Part shown: positions 1-8,582 of the stretch, one piece after another
How the letters are laid out: each line of letters opens with the position of its first letter
Numbering within the stretch: position 1 is the stretch's first letter
NCBI GenBank assembly: GCA_023458035.1
Contig: JAEXAX010000008.1
Location: 1-33,048 of the forward strand
Source: Bacillota bacterium
GTDB lineage: Bacteria; Bacillota; Clostridia; Lachnospirales; Lachnospiraceae
Direction of reading: 5' to 3'
Length of the DNA: 33,048 nt
The notes under the pieces: model-generated
What the model was told of the DNA's origin: nothing
The model's database searches: none
The model's input: the letters and a program-made list of their open reading frames with translations, nothing else
Position numbers and translations under genes: made by a program

Positions 1-1455
<1,455 letters not shown>

Positions 1456-1772
1456 TTGTCCGACACAGATCTCACTCTGGTCTTCTTTTGATCGTCTCTC
1501 AACGATCCCCTTGTTTCCTCTTTCGAGGTCCGGTTGGGTTTCATCTTTCGATGTTTTTTCAGTACTTTCGTACTCGCTTGAAAATCTCTTTCGCTCCGCT
1601 TTATGCCGAGCTCTTTTAGAATTTTCAGGGATGGTTTATTATTTCATTATCAAGGTCCTCTGTCTTGCGACAACTTCTTCATGTTAGCATTTCGTGTTCT
1701 TTCTGTCAAGAAGTTTTTCGCTTGTTTTTTTGCTTTTTGCTCCGCTTTTTAGTTGTAGCGGAAACACAAAGC
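1456..1772 (-). other. 16S rRNA leader with tandem GAAA-loop hairpins
   Basis: No gene lies in this stretch. Read on the minus strand it is the pre-16S leader. It contains three consecutive mini-hairpins with identical GAAA loops: AGTAC/GTACT (1561-1574), CATC/GATG (1542-1553) and CCTC/GAGG (1517-1528). A fourth hairpin follows, GATCGT/ACGATC with a six-base loop (1490-1507). GAAA is a stable GNRA tetraloop. The leader probably takes part in rRNA processing and antitermination; I could not place a convincing boxA. Confidence 0.6.
1681..1709 (-). promoter_or_regulatory. rRNA promoter P2 (downstream)
   Basis: Minus strand: TTGACA (1704-1709), 17-bp spacer, TAACAT (1681-1686). The -35 is a perfect consensus and the -10 matches at four of six positions. 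It lies 98 bp downstream of P1 in the same orientation, the usual tandem arrangement for rRNA operons. Confidence 0.6.
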
Positions 1773-1778
1773 TCATCT

Positions 1779-1807
1779 ATAATATCACCTGAATTTGTCC
1801 CTGTCAA
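1779..1807 (-). promoter_or_regulatory. rRNA promoter P1 (upstream)
   Basis: Minus strand: TTGACA (1802-1807), 17-bp spacer, TATTAT (1779-1784). This is close to a perfect sigma-A promoter and points into the 16S gene. It begins about 45 bp after the stop of the zinc-ribbon gene. Confidence 0.75.
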
Positions 1808-1851
1808 GAAGCTTTGCGATGAAATCTACCATAAATTTTACCTAAATTTTA

Positions 1852-2220
1852 TCAAAATGTATCATAAAAATCACCCTCTCCGTCAGGATGATTTTGACTG
1901 TTCTTTTCTTGCCGATTTGCCGTTTGTATACTTCTGTAGCTTTCCTTGCTTTCCGTTCTCGGCGAGCCGCAGCCCTTACAGTATTCCGCTGCTGCATGAT
2001 TGTAGGCTGCGCAATAAGCACACATCCAATCCGGCTGCTCGCCGATATCTGTTTTCGCCGAATCCGCCTCCTTATATTGGCTCGGATCGGACGGCAGATA
2101 AAACCTGACATCTCTCCCCCTCGGCCGCCCGCAGCCGGGGCACTCACGCAGACTTCCGCCGATTCCCTCGGCAGAGCAATAGCTGCAGTTCCAAAGAGCT
2201 TCTATCTTCTTATGCTCCAT
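1852..2220 (-). CDS. double zinc-ribbon protein
   Basis: Small protein of 122 aa with two tandem zinc ribbons. Each has the pattern W-x-C-x2-C, about ten residues, C-x2-C-G, like RanBP2-type or rubredoxin-like zinc knuckles; the first starts at WNCSYC and the second at WMCAYC. The rest is polar and low in complexity. The chosen ATG overlaps the stop of the upstream speE gene by one base (TAATG), so translation is probably coupled; a GTG nine bases upstream is possible. An 11-bp terminator hairpin (1867-1895) lies inside the last codons, so the C-terminal tail may not be conserved. Function is unknown. Position as the last gene of the speD-DUF4178-DUF350-speE operon suggests an accessory role. 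Confidence 0.75.
   Translation of the reverse strand: MEHKKIEALWNCSYCSAEGIGGSLRECPGCGRPRGRDVRFYLPSDPSQYKEADSAKTDIGEQPDWMCAYCAAYNHAAAEYCKGCGSPRTESKESYRSIQTANRQEKNSQNHPDGEGDFYDTF
1867..1895 (-). terminator. Rho-independent terminator overlapping the zinc-ribbon 3' end
   Basis: On the minus strand AAAATCATCCT pairs with AGGGTGATTTT (11 bp with one G-U), loop of seven bases, followed by TATGATA. It is nearly the same sequence as the hairpin at 5650-5678 at the other end of this operon. It lies inside the last codons of the zinc-ribbon gene and just upstream of rRNA promoter P1. Confidence 0.6.
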
Positions 2221-3722
2221 TACTCCCACTCCCTCACGGCCTCATTGTAGTATTGCATCAATACCGGCTTCGTCAGTCGATTGACTTCCACATCATCGTT
2301 TTTTTCATCCTTCCCGAACATAAACAAGGCCTGCACATTTTCTTCGGATAAGTATCTGGTTTCCACTTTGAAATCAAAACCGGCAGGAGGTGTATGCTTG
2401 CAGGCCAGATTAAAGCCCCAATCTCCAAAAGCCGGCACTTCCAGATGATATGGTAAAACAGTAAAGCCCTCGCTTTGAATCGTTTTATTGATCGACCAGA
2501 ATGCCTTCTTGGCATAATATGGGCTGGTTGACTGCACAACCATCAGGCCGTCTTCCGTCATACTATGCTTACACAATCTGTAAAACACATTGGAATATAG
2601 TTTGTTCAGCACCTCTGAATTCGGATCCGGTAGGTCAACAAGGATCAGGTCGTATTGTTTCTTGTTCGTTTCCAGATATTTATAGGCATCCTCATTGTAC
2701 ACGGTCAATCTGTCGCTCCGCAGACTATCCTGATTGATGGCACGAAGATGCGGATTCGTCTTTGAGATGTTCACGATCTCTTCATCCAGATCGACCAGAT
2801 CCACGGCCTTTACGTCATATTTTAACACTTCCCTGAGCGCCAGGCCGTCTCCGCCTCCCAGGATCAGCACCCGCTCCGGGCTTTCCAGCTTACTCATCGG
2901 CACATGCACCAACGCCTCATGATAACGGTATTCATCCGCCGCTGAAAACTGACAATTCCCGTCTATATATAATCTGGTATCATCCTTATGCTTGGTGATG
3001 ACGATCTTTTGATATTTTGTCTGTTTGGAATAAATTACCTGATCCCTGTAAAGCCCGCCTTCAATCACCCGGGAAAGGTTATTGGCAAACACGATGCCGA
3101 ACAGCATCAGGACAGCAACCGCCACGGCAAGCCTCCGGTATATACCGGAGGCTTTGATCTTATGCTTATATTTGATCAAAATCAGCAGACCGCAGCCAAC
3201 ATTCAGAAAGCCGCACAGGAACGAGGCCCCGATATACCCCAGATAAGGCAGCAGCAGCAACGGAAAGACAATGGCTCCCACCAGTCCTCCGATATAGTCA
3301 AAGCTGAATAAAGCCGATAAGGTCAGCTTCAGATCTTGTTGTTCTTCTTCAATCAGTCTTGTCAGAATGGGAATCTCCGCTCCCGCAAAGCCTCCTATGA
3401 TAAAGATCAGGATGAACATCACCACACCATAAGACTCAATATACAGATTGGCCAAAAACAGGATCAGGGAGCTTGTTCCTCCAATGATTCCGATACCCAG
3501 CTCTATTTTGATCAGGGTATTGTAAAGACTATGTTTAAAAAATCTGGAAAGATAGGACCCCAGTCCGAGGGCAAACATATATACGCCGATCGTCAGTGAA
3601 TACTGCAGGGTACTGTTACCCAGCAGATAGGAGCTCACGGCACTGATAATCAATTCATAGGTCATGGAGCAACCCGAGATAATCAGAGTTGTCAGCATCA
3701 GCAACCTATATTTTTTTGTCAT
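2220..3722 (-). CDS. speE: membrane-anchored spermidine synthase-like aminopropyltransferase
   Basis: 500-aa protein with two parts. Residues 1-215 are hydrophobic with about seven membrane segments. Residues 230-500 are a spermidine synthase-type Rossmann methyltransferase fold: QFSAADEYRYHEALVH (258-273), the nucleotide-binding GGGDG (289-293), an acidic DLVDLDEE turn (308-315), DAY (345-347) and DLPDPNS (363-369) at the catalytic Asp region. Known members of the family transfer aminopropyl from decarboxylated AdoMet to an amine. The membrane domain suggests that the acceptor or product is at the membrane, which is inference. The start has an AAGGGG Shine-Dalgarno six bases upstream; the gene follows DUF350 by 13 bp. 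Fusion to a membrane domain is a known variant associated with DUF350 and DUF4178 genes. Confidence 0.88.
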   Translation of the reverse strand: MTKKYRLLMLTTLIISGCSMTYELIISAVSSYLLGNSTLQYSLTIGVYMFALGLGSYLSRFFKHSLYNTLIKIELGIGIIGGTSSLILFLANLYIESYGVVMFILIFIIGGFAGAEIPILTRLIEEEQQDLKLTLSALFSFDYIGGLVGAIVFPLLLLPYLGYIGASFLCGFLNVGCGLLILIKYKHKIKASGIYRRLAVAVAVLMLFGIVFANNLSRVIEGGLYRDQVIYSKQTKYQKIVITKHKDDTRLYIDGNCQFSAADEYRYHEALVHVPMSKLESPERVLILGGGDGLALREVLKYDVKAVDLVDLDEEIVNISKTNPHLRAINQDSLRSDRLTVYNEDAYKYLETNKKQYDLILVDLPDPNSEVLNKLYSNVFYRLCKHSMTEDGLMVVQSTSPYYAKKAFWSINKTIQSEGFTVLPYHLEVPAFGDWGFNLACKHTPPAGFDFKVETRYLSEENVQALFMFGKDEKNDDVEVNRLTKPVLMQYYNEAVREWE

Positions 3723-3735
3723 GGCTTTCCCCTTA

Positions 3736-4158
3736 CTACTGGATCACTCCGCTCACAATCAATGCGATCCCAAGGAAAATTCCAAACACCATGATACCGG
3801 CCGCTTCATTTCCCCTGGCAATCTCTTCATTAAAATTAAACCTTCTGTTAACTAAATCAATCAGGAAATAACCGACCATAAAGAAAACCAGCCCCAAAGC
3901 CACATAAATCACGGTATCCTTCAGCCCCTCCAAAAAGCCGCGGTGTTCGTTTGCCGCCGACAAAGTAATGATCGCCCCCCTGATGATAAACCCAAGCCCG
4001 GTATAAATACCGGCTGACAGCCAGCCGACTGCCCGATTTCCTTCCTTAATTTCTTTCGGAAAATTAACCGGTATGATGAGATCGATGAGCGCATAGCCTA
4101 TCATCATGGCAATGATACCGACTCCCACATAAACAACCACATCTAAAATCTGTTCCAT
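3736..4158 (-). CDS. DUF350 membrane protein with internal duplication
   Basis: 140-aa, very hydrophobic protein made of two DUF350 repeats of about 65 residues each. Both halves share GY-x-LIDL, then EI-x-x-GN, A-x-G and a final hydrophobic segment ending in GAI or GVI. Four membrane segments are expected. DUF350 proteins have no settled biochemical function; they occur next to speE/speD-like genes and in envelope stress loci. GGGAGGAG lies just upstream of the ATG. The gene sits 12 bp after DUF4178 and 13 bp before speE, so it is certainly co-transcribed. Confidence 0.88.
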   Translation of the reverse strand: MEQILDVVVYVGVGIIAMMIGYALIDLIIPVNFPKEIKEGNRAVGWLSAGIYTGLGFIIRGAIITLSAANEHRGFLEGLKDTVIYVALGLVFFMVGYFLIDLVNRRFNFNEEIARGNEAAGIMVFGIFLGIALIVSGVIQ

Positions 4159-4170
4159 GCCTACTCCTCC

Positions 4171-5262
4171 CTATTTCCCAAAGCTCAAGCCCCCACCGGA
4201 AGACTTTCTGGTATTGATATGCGTCTGTCTGATGCTGCTGGCATATGAATCAAAGTATCCGTTTCCCAGGTCATGCACGATCGGCCCATTATACATCTGA
4301 TAGCTTGACGGTATATTTTTAAATCTTTGTGCATCGGCCTTATACGAAGAACTGTAATAATGACTTCTGTACCATGAGCCGGTCCGAACGCTCGCTCTGT
4401 ACGGCGCCTGATTCGAACTGTAATTATACTTTCTGTCCGACACCTGAATATATACCTTGTCAGGAGCGTCCTCAGGTATATACACAAGAGCATATTCGTT
4501 TTTTGTTACGATGGAAATACTCTGATCCGCAGTATTCTCGCTGTTTTGTGATATATTCTCCGTTTCGCCATTGACGCCGTCAATGATATCGCGCGTTACT
4601 CCATCCGTTCCGGAAGCGCGCAGGGCTTCATATACCTGCGCTTTTTGCTTATGCTGACCGGTGATGGACGTCACATATTGATATTTGGAGGTTGATTCTT
4701 TCAGATACTCTTTTATGCCATCATTCTCTTCTCCGAAAAAATAAACCTTGCAGGCGACGATCAGCAGCACGCACAGTATCGGCAGGAGCCGTTTCATAAA
4801 ATCGCTTTTTTGCGGCCGCTTCGATTTATGTGATATAGCATCGGCCCGTTTTGTTACTTGGACATCTTCTCGGTTCAGATAATAACCCTGAGATACTTCC
4901 GTGCCGTCCTCCCATATTTCCATGGACAGAGTCTTCTCTTCCGCTTCATCCTCATACTCGACAAATTCGGCCCTCTCTCCCGGATCGACATCGACATTTC
5001 CGGCGCATTCCGTCACGATCTGGGTTCCCTCATCGACCTTTTTCCACTCCGGACCGATATTCCCCCCGGTATTGGCCGGCCGCGAAAGAGAGTATTCATT
5101 ATAAGCAACATCTACGCTTAACCAAAACTCCCGGCCGCCGCACTTCAGTCGATAGTCTATCCAGCTGCAGCCGTCGTCCGGATTTTTATAAACGATATAG
5201 CCGCAAACTGTATAAGTCTTATCCCGGATTTTTAATTCTGTTCCGACCCCGTACTTATTCAA
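4171..5262 (-). CDS. DUF4178 protein with one membrane segment
   Basis: 363 aa. Residues 1-140 fit the DUF4178 fold (beta-rich, with GVGTELKIRDKTYTV and later an EFWLSVDVAYNEYSLSR stretch). A single membrane helix follows at about 157-177, then a polar C-terminal part rich in Ser, Tyr and Asn that ends in SSGGGLSFGK. The start codon is TTG and overlaps the end of speD by eight bases; AGGTGG stands five bases upstream. Function is not known. DUF4178 genes typically neighbour speD/speE-like and DUF350 genes, which is what is seen here. The Ser/Gly-rich tail resembles those of other envelope-associated proteins. Confidence 0.8.
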   Translation of the reverse strand: MNKYGVGTELKIRDKTYTVCGYIVYKNPDDGCSWIDYRLKCGGREFWLSVDVAYNEYSLSRPANTGGNIGPEWKKVDEGTQIVTECAGNVDVDPGERAEFVEYEDEAEEKTLSMEIWEDGTEVSQGYYLNREDVQVTKRADAISHKSKRPQKSDFMKRLLPILCVLLIVACKVYFFGEENDGIKEYLKESTSKYQYVTSITGQHKQKAQVYEALRASGTDGVTRDIIDGVNGETENISQNSENTADQSISIVTKNEYALVYIPEDAPDKVYIQVSDRKYNYSSNQAPYRASVRTGSWYRSHYYSSSYKADAQRFKNIPSSYQMYNGPIVHDLGNGYFDSYASSIRQTHINTRKSSGGGLSFGK

Positions 5263-5599
5263 ACCGGCCCACCTGCCTTTCCATACTTCTGATTACAAGC
5301 TTTTTCGGCATAAAATGCTTCTTTATTTCTGCAACGATCTGATCCACCACCAAATCCGTGCACGAAAACACATCCAAAGCCAGATACCCATGCTCCGGCC
5401 AGGTATGAATCGAAAAATGAGAGGTACTGATGATCGCAAAATAGGTGATCCCGATGGGATCAAATTTCTTAATACATTCTTCAACCACCTCGGCTCCGAT
5501 CTTCTCAATGACGCTCCCGGAAATATGACTGATCCGAACCTCATCATTCAACAATTCGGGATCACACCCATATAAATCCGCTATTACCTGTTGTGCCAA
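5255..5599 (-). CDS. speD: S-adenosylmethionine decarboxylase-like proenzyme (SpeD family)
   Basis: 114 aa, the usual size for the short bacterial/archaeal class. The core SHFSIHTWPE (60-69) followed by a Cys at 80 corresponds to the pyruvoyl Ser, the processing His (H65) and the catalytic Cys of the Thermotoga maritima enzyme. The residue before the pyruvoyl Ser60 is Thr59, whereas the Thermotoga enzyme has Glu there. Known members self-cleave to form a pyruvoyl group and decarboxylate AdoMet; some homologues instead decarboxylate ornithine or arginine. The neighbouring speE favours AdoMet. The start is TTG: a GGGGG lies upstream and the nearby ATG is out of frame. First gene of the operon. 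Confidence 0.85.
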   Translation of the reverse strand: MAQQVIADLYGCDPELLNDEVRISHISGSVIEKIGAEVVEECIKKFDPIGITYFAIISTSHFSIHTWPEHGYLALDVFSCTDLVVDQIVAEIKKHFMPKKLVIRSMERQVGRFE

Positions 5600-5649
5600 T
5601 TACAACCCCCATCTAGGTTACAACCTGAATTATAATTTTATAATACACG

Positions 5650-5678
5650 AAAATCACCCTCGTCACCAGGGTGATTTT
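5650..5678 (-). terminator. terminator after the selD-yedF-DUF3343 operon
   Basis: Perfect 11-bp stem AAAATCACCCT / AGGGTGATTTT with a seven-base loop and T-rich flanks on both sides. It lies 9 bp beyond the DUF3343 stop, so it most likely ends that minus-strand operon, and also separates it from speD. Almost the same hairpin recurs at 1867-1895. Confidence 0.7.
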
Positions 5679-5686
5679 TATATCCT

Positions 5687-5926
5687 TTACAATAATAGCC
5701 GATGAATCTCGCTGTCCTTTATCTCTCGTTCCTCTGCCAGTTTTACGACGCTGTCGTACAAGGCGGCCGGTGAGCGCCAGGCCAGACCGCAGCCGGCTCT
5801 GATTTGTCCGGGAAGCGGAATCAGCCGACCGTTCAGGCCGGCCGCCGCAGCCAGCGCTTCAAACCGCATGGCTTCATGCGTGTTTTCAAAGGTCAGTAAG
5901 CAGATCTCCTGTTTTTGTCTGATCAT
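5687..5926 (-). CDS. DUF3343 putative Se/S carrier protein (first copy)
   Basis: 79-aa protein of the DUF3343 family, now described in Pfam as putative Se/S carrier-like. It has the family outline: an N-terminal beta strand ending in FENTHEAM, then a conserved IRAGCG with Cys46. That single Cys is the likely carrier residue. The gene is the last of the operon and starts 4 bp after yedF without a clear Shine-Dalgarno, which suggests coupling. Next to selD and yedF it probably handles reduced selenium or sulfur for labile-selenium molybdenum hydroxylases (inference from context). A second copy, at 31248-31517, has Cys46 in the same place. Confidence 0.85.
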   Translation of the reverse strand: MIRQKQEICLLTFENTHEAMRFEALAAAAGLNGRLIPLPGQIRAGCGLAWRSPAALYDSVVKLAEEREIKDSEIHRLLL

Positions 5927-5930
5927 AAGC

Positions 5931-6521
5931 TTACAGTTTCACAATGGTGTCGGCCGAAAGCTGACGTCTGACAATCTCGTACATATTAGTCACTTCACCG
6001 ACAGCCAGCTGATCGGTCAGACCATAAAAATTCAGGCAGGTGCCGCAGGCCAGAATGGTCACACCATGGGCTGCCATGGTCTTCAGATCCTCGATCGACT
6101 CCGATCCCTGTACCACATTTTTGACGCCGCTGTTATAAAACAGGATGCAATCCGGCAGGCTGTCCTGCTCGGTCAGTGCATAGAGAAAGCCCTTTAGCAA
6201 GGTTTTACCCAGACGTTCGTCGCCGACACCCATCACATCCGATGATACGACCACGACTGTTGTTTTCTCATGCTCCTGCATCGGCCGGCAGGCCGCTGCC
6301 TCCCGCAGACTGATCAGCACCTCATAGCGTCCGGCCTCCTTCGACAGCAAGGACGAGTCATGTCCCAGCAGGGTCGCCATTTTCTGTATATTCTGCACTG
6401 CCACCTCATTATCAACAAGCACTAACACTTCATCTCCGACAGCTAAGTGTTCGATCACTTTTTTGGCCTCGATCACCGGGATCGGACACACCTTGCCTAA
6501 TGCGTTTACTTCTTCTCTCAT
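5931..6521 (-). CDS. yedF: selenium metabolism protein YedF (TusA-DsrE-like fusion)
   Basis: 196 aa. Residues 1-75 are a TusA-like sulfurtransferase domain with the CPxP motif (C12-P-I-P15). Residues 85-196 are a DsrE-like domain with a CGTC pair (C159, C162). This is the long, two-domain YedF form that co-occurs with selD. The role is probably transfer of sulfur or selenium between carrier proteins in the cytoplasm; the exact reaction is not established. AGGAGAAGGG stands just before the ATG and the gene follows selD by 9 bp. Confidence 0.92.
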   Translation of the reverse strand: MREEVNALGKVCPIPVIEAKKVIEHLAVGDEVLVLVDNEVAVQNIQKMATLLGHDSSLLSKEAGRYEVLISLREAAACRPMQEHEKTTVVVVSSDVMGVGDERLGKTLLKGFLYALTEQDSLPDCILFYNSGVKNVVQGSESIEDLKTMAAHGVTILACGTCLNFYGLTDQLAVGEVTNMYEIVRRQLSADTIVKL

Positions 6522-6530
6522 ACCCTTCTC

Positions 6531-7550
6531 CTACCAAATCTGAATCTTCTGATGCGCAGCGGTAATGCGGCCGATTCCGGTCGCTGCGGTCACGCCGGCC
6601 TCATGCAAGGCCTGTAGCGCAGCTTCGGCCTCATCGGCCGGAACACTGACCAACAGCCCGCCTGATGTTTGCGGATCGAAAACCAGCTCTTCGACGGCAA
6701 ACGGCACCCCGTGGAACTCAGCCAGCTCGCCGACGTGATTACGATTGCGCTGAGCCGCTGCCGTAATATAAAACTCCGCTGCATAACGCAGAGCCTCCGG
6801 CAGCTTCGGCAGCATCAGGCTGTCGATCTCGGCACCGAAACCGGTGGCAACCATTTCCTTTAAGTGACCAAGCAATCCGAAGCCGGTCACATCGGTCACT
6901 GCATGGACTGTAAAGTCCCGCAGCACCTCGGCTGCCGTTTTATTCAGCGTCGTCATCGAGCAGACGGCCGCTGCCACGGCCGACTCGGAAGCCGCCTTTG
7001 CCCGATCCGCCGTGCAGATCAGGCCGACCCCGAGGGCCTTGGTCAGGATCAATACGTCGCCGTTCTGCGGTGTATTATTTTGATAAATACGCTGTGGGTG
7101 AACGGTACCCATCACCGATAAACCATACTTAACGCTGTCATCCTGAATCGAATGACCGCCGACCAGGACGGCACCGGCCTCCAGCACCTTGTCATTGCCC
7201 CCCTGTAGGATGGCGCCCAGGATATTCAGATCCATCTTTTCCGGAAAGCAGACGATGTTCAGCGCCGTCTTCACCTCTCCGCCCATGGCATAGATATCCG
7301 ACAACGCATTGGCCGCCGCAATCTGCCCGAAGGTATACGGATCCTCCACCATCGGCGGAAAGAAGTCCAGCGTCTGTACGATCGCCAGATCATCCGCCAC
7401 CCGATAGACCGCCGCATCATCCGAGCTGTCAAAGCCGACCAGCAGTTGGGGCAGCTTCGGCCGCGGCAGCTTCTCGAGAACCGCCGACAACACTCCCGGT
7501 CCCAGCTTGGCCGTACAGCCGCCCCCCTTACAAAATACGATTTCTTCCAT
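6531..7550 (-). CDS. selD: selenide, water dikinase SelD
   Basis: 339 aa, normal length. SelD makes selenophosphate from selenide and ATP. The N-terminal active-site segment GGGCTAKLGPG places Cys12 three residues before Lys15, the catalytic Cys/Lys pair; the position often occupied by selenocysteine is a plain Cys and the frame has no internal TGA. Further family motifs are VGFDSSDDAAVY, QTLDFFPP, ANALSDIYAMGG, VGGHSI, VTDVTGFGLLGH and FDPQTSGGLL. I chose the ATG at 7550, with AAGGTG six bases upstream; a longer frame from a TTG at 7583 lacks support. It sits 45 bp after the xdhC-like gene. No selA, selB or selC is visible, so selenophosphate here may feed the hydroxylase cofactor rather than selenocysteine. 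Confidence 0.95.
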   Translation of the reverse strand: MEEIVFCKGGGCTAKLGPGVLSAVLEKLPRPKLPQLLVGFDSSDDAAVYRVADDLAIVQTLDFFPPMVEDPYTFGQIAAANALSDIYAMGGEVKTALNIVCFPEKMDLNILGAILQGGNDKVLEAGAVLVGGHSIQDDSVKYGLSVMGTVHPQRIYQNNTPQNGDVLILTKALGVGLICTADRAKAASESAVAAAVCSMTTLNKTAAEVLRDFTVHAVTDVTGFGLLGHLKEMVATGFGAEIDSLMLPKLPEALRYAAEFYITAAAQRNRNHVGELAEFHGVPFAVEELVFDPQTSGGLLVSVPADEAEAALQALHEAGVTAATGIGRITAAHQKIQIW

Positions 7551-7595
7551 CTCAATCACCTTTTTTCTTACCAAGCCGATCAACCGCCGCGAAAA

Positions 7596-8582
7596 TCAAA
7601 CTGCCGCCTCCGGCACCGGCTCCACCAATACATCAATGGTGCCGCCGCAGACCATTCCCTCTTCCTCGGCTTGATCAGCCGTCATATCCACATGATAAAT
7701 TTGCGGACCGCCGCCTCTGAGCAGCTGCTCTCTGGCCGCCCGGATCACCTCCGCTTCAGCGCAGCCGCCGCCGACAGTTCCCTTGATGCCGCCATCCGCA
7801 AAGACCACCATCTTGGTCCCGACGGCACGCGGTGCAGAGCCCTTCCGACCAATGATGGTGGCCAGCGCCTTCGCCCCCGGACAGGCCAGAGCCTCCAGTA
7901 TTTCCGTTGTAAATCCTTCTGTTCTGAACAAACTGTTTTTGACCGAAATCACCTCCGCCATAATGGATACGGCGATCTCCTCCGGCGTTTCCGCTCCGAT
8001 GCTCAGACCGATCGGGGCGCGCAGACTGTCAACCCGCTCAGCCGAAAAATCCGCCAGCAGCTCCTGCTTGACGATGGCCACCCGGCGGCGACTGCCCATC
8101 ATGCCGACATATGCCTTCTCAAGCGGCAGGATCTTTCTCAGACAAACCTGATCATAGCGGTGTCCGCGGGTAATGATCACAAAATAACTGTCCGCATCTC
8201 CCGACACGGCGCTAAGGCTTTTTGCAAAATCATCGCAGACAACACGATCCGCTCCGGCCAGCCTGGCCTGATCCGCAAAAAACGGTCTGTCTTCAAATAC
8301 CGTTACATAAAAGCCCAGCTTTCGCGCCAGACCGATAATCGGCAGCGACACATGACCGCCGCCGCAGATATAGAGCTTCGGCTGTCCGCTCAAATGCTCA
8401 AGAAACCACTCCTCCTGCTCAAAGGTCAGTCTGCCCGACGGCGCCTGATGCAAAATTCTCCAGCGCTCCTGCTGCCACTCTTCAGCATTCAGATACAGTT
8501 TTTCTCCCAGCACGGGCTCAGACAGGCCGGACAGCAGATGTGCTGTCCGATCTTCCTCGGTGTGTTTGATCCAATTCCACAT
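7596..8582 (-). CDS. xdhC: XdhC/CoxI-family maturation protein with swapped domain order
   Basis: 328 aa. XdhC proteins bind molybdenum cofactor and help insert its terminal sulfur (or possibly selenium) into xanthine dehydrogenase-type enzymes. Here the Rossmann half comes first: ICGGGHVSLPI (72-82), EDRPFF (97-102), a GMMGSRRR turn (160-167) and IGLSIGAETPEEIAVSI (191-207). The CoxI-type half comes second: GSAPRAVGTKMVV (248-260), GTVGGGCAEAEV (268-279) and CGGTIDVLVEP (312-322). In the family members I know, the CoxI half is N-terminal, so this gene looks circularly permuted. Residues 1-65 are an unassigned N-terminal extension. Start ATG directly follows the hyuA stop (TAAATG). Confidence 0.88.
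   Translation of the reverse strand: MWNWIKHTEEDRTAHLLSGLSEPVLGEKLYLNAEEWQQERWRILHQAPSGRLTFEQEEWFLEHLSGQPKLYICGGGHVSLPIIGLARKLGFYVTVFEDRPFFADQARLAGADRVVCDDFAKSLSAVSGDADSYFVIITRGHRYDQVCLRKILPLEKAYVGMMGSRRRVAIVKQELLADFSAERVDSLRAPIGLSIGAETPEEIAVSIMAEVISVKNSLFRTEGFTTEILEALACPGAKALATIIGRKGSAPRAVGTKMVVFADGGIKGTVGGGCAEAEVIRAAREQLLRGGGPQIYHVDMTADQAEEEGMVCGGTIDVLVEPVPEAAV

Noticed and set aside
1842..2147. Alternative 101-codon frame over the zinc-ribbon gene
   Set aside because: The other frame has two well-formed C-x2-C zinc knuckles and a coupled start; this one is Arg-rich shadow coding.
6531..7550. Selenocysteine-coding SelD
   Set aside because: The active-site position is an ordinary Cys codon and there is no in-frame TGA.
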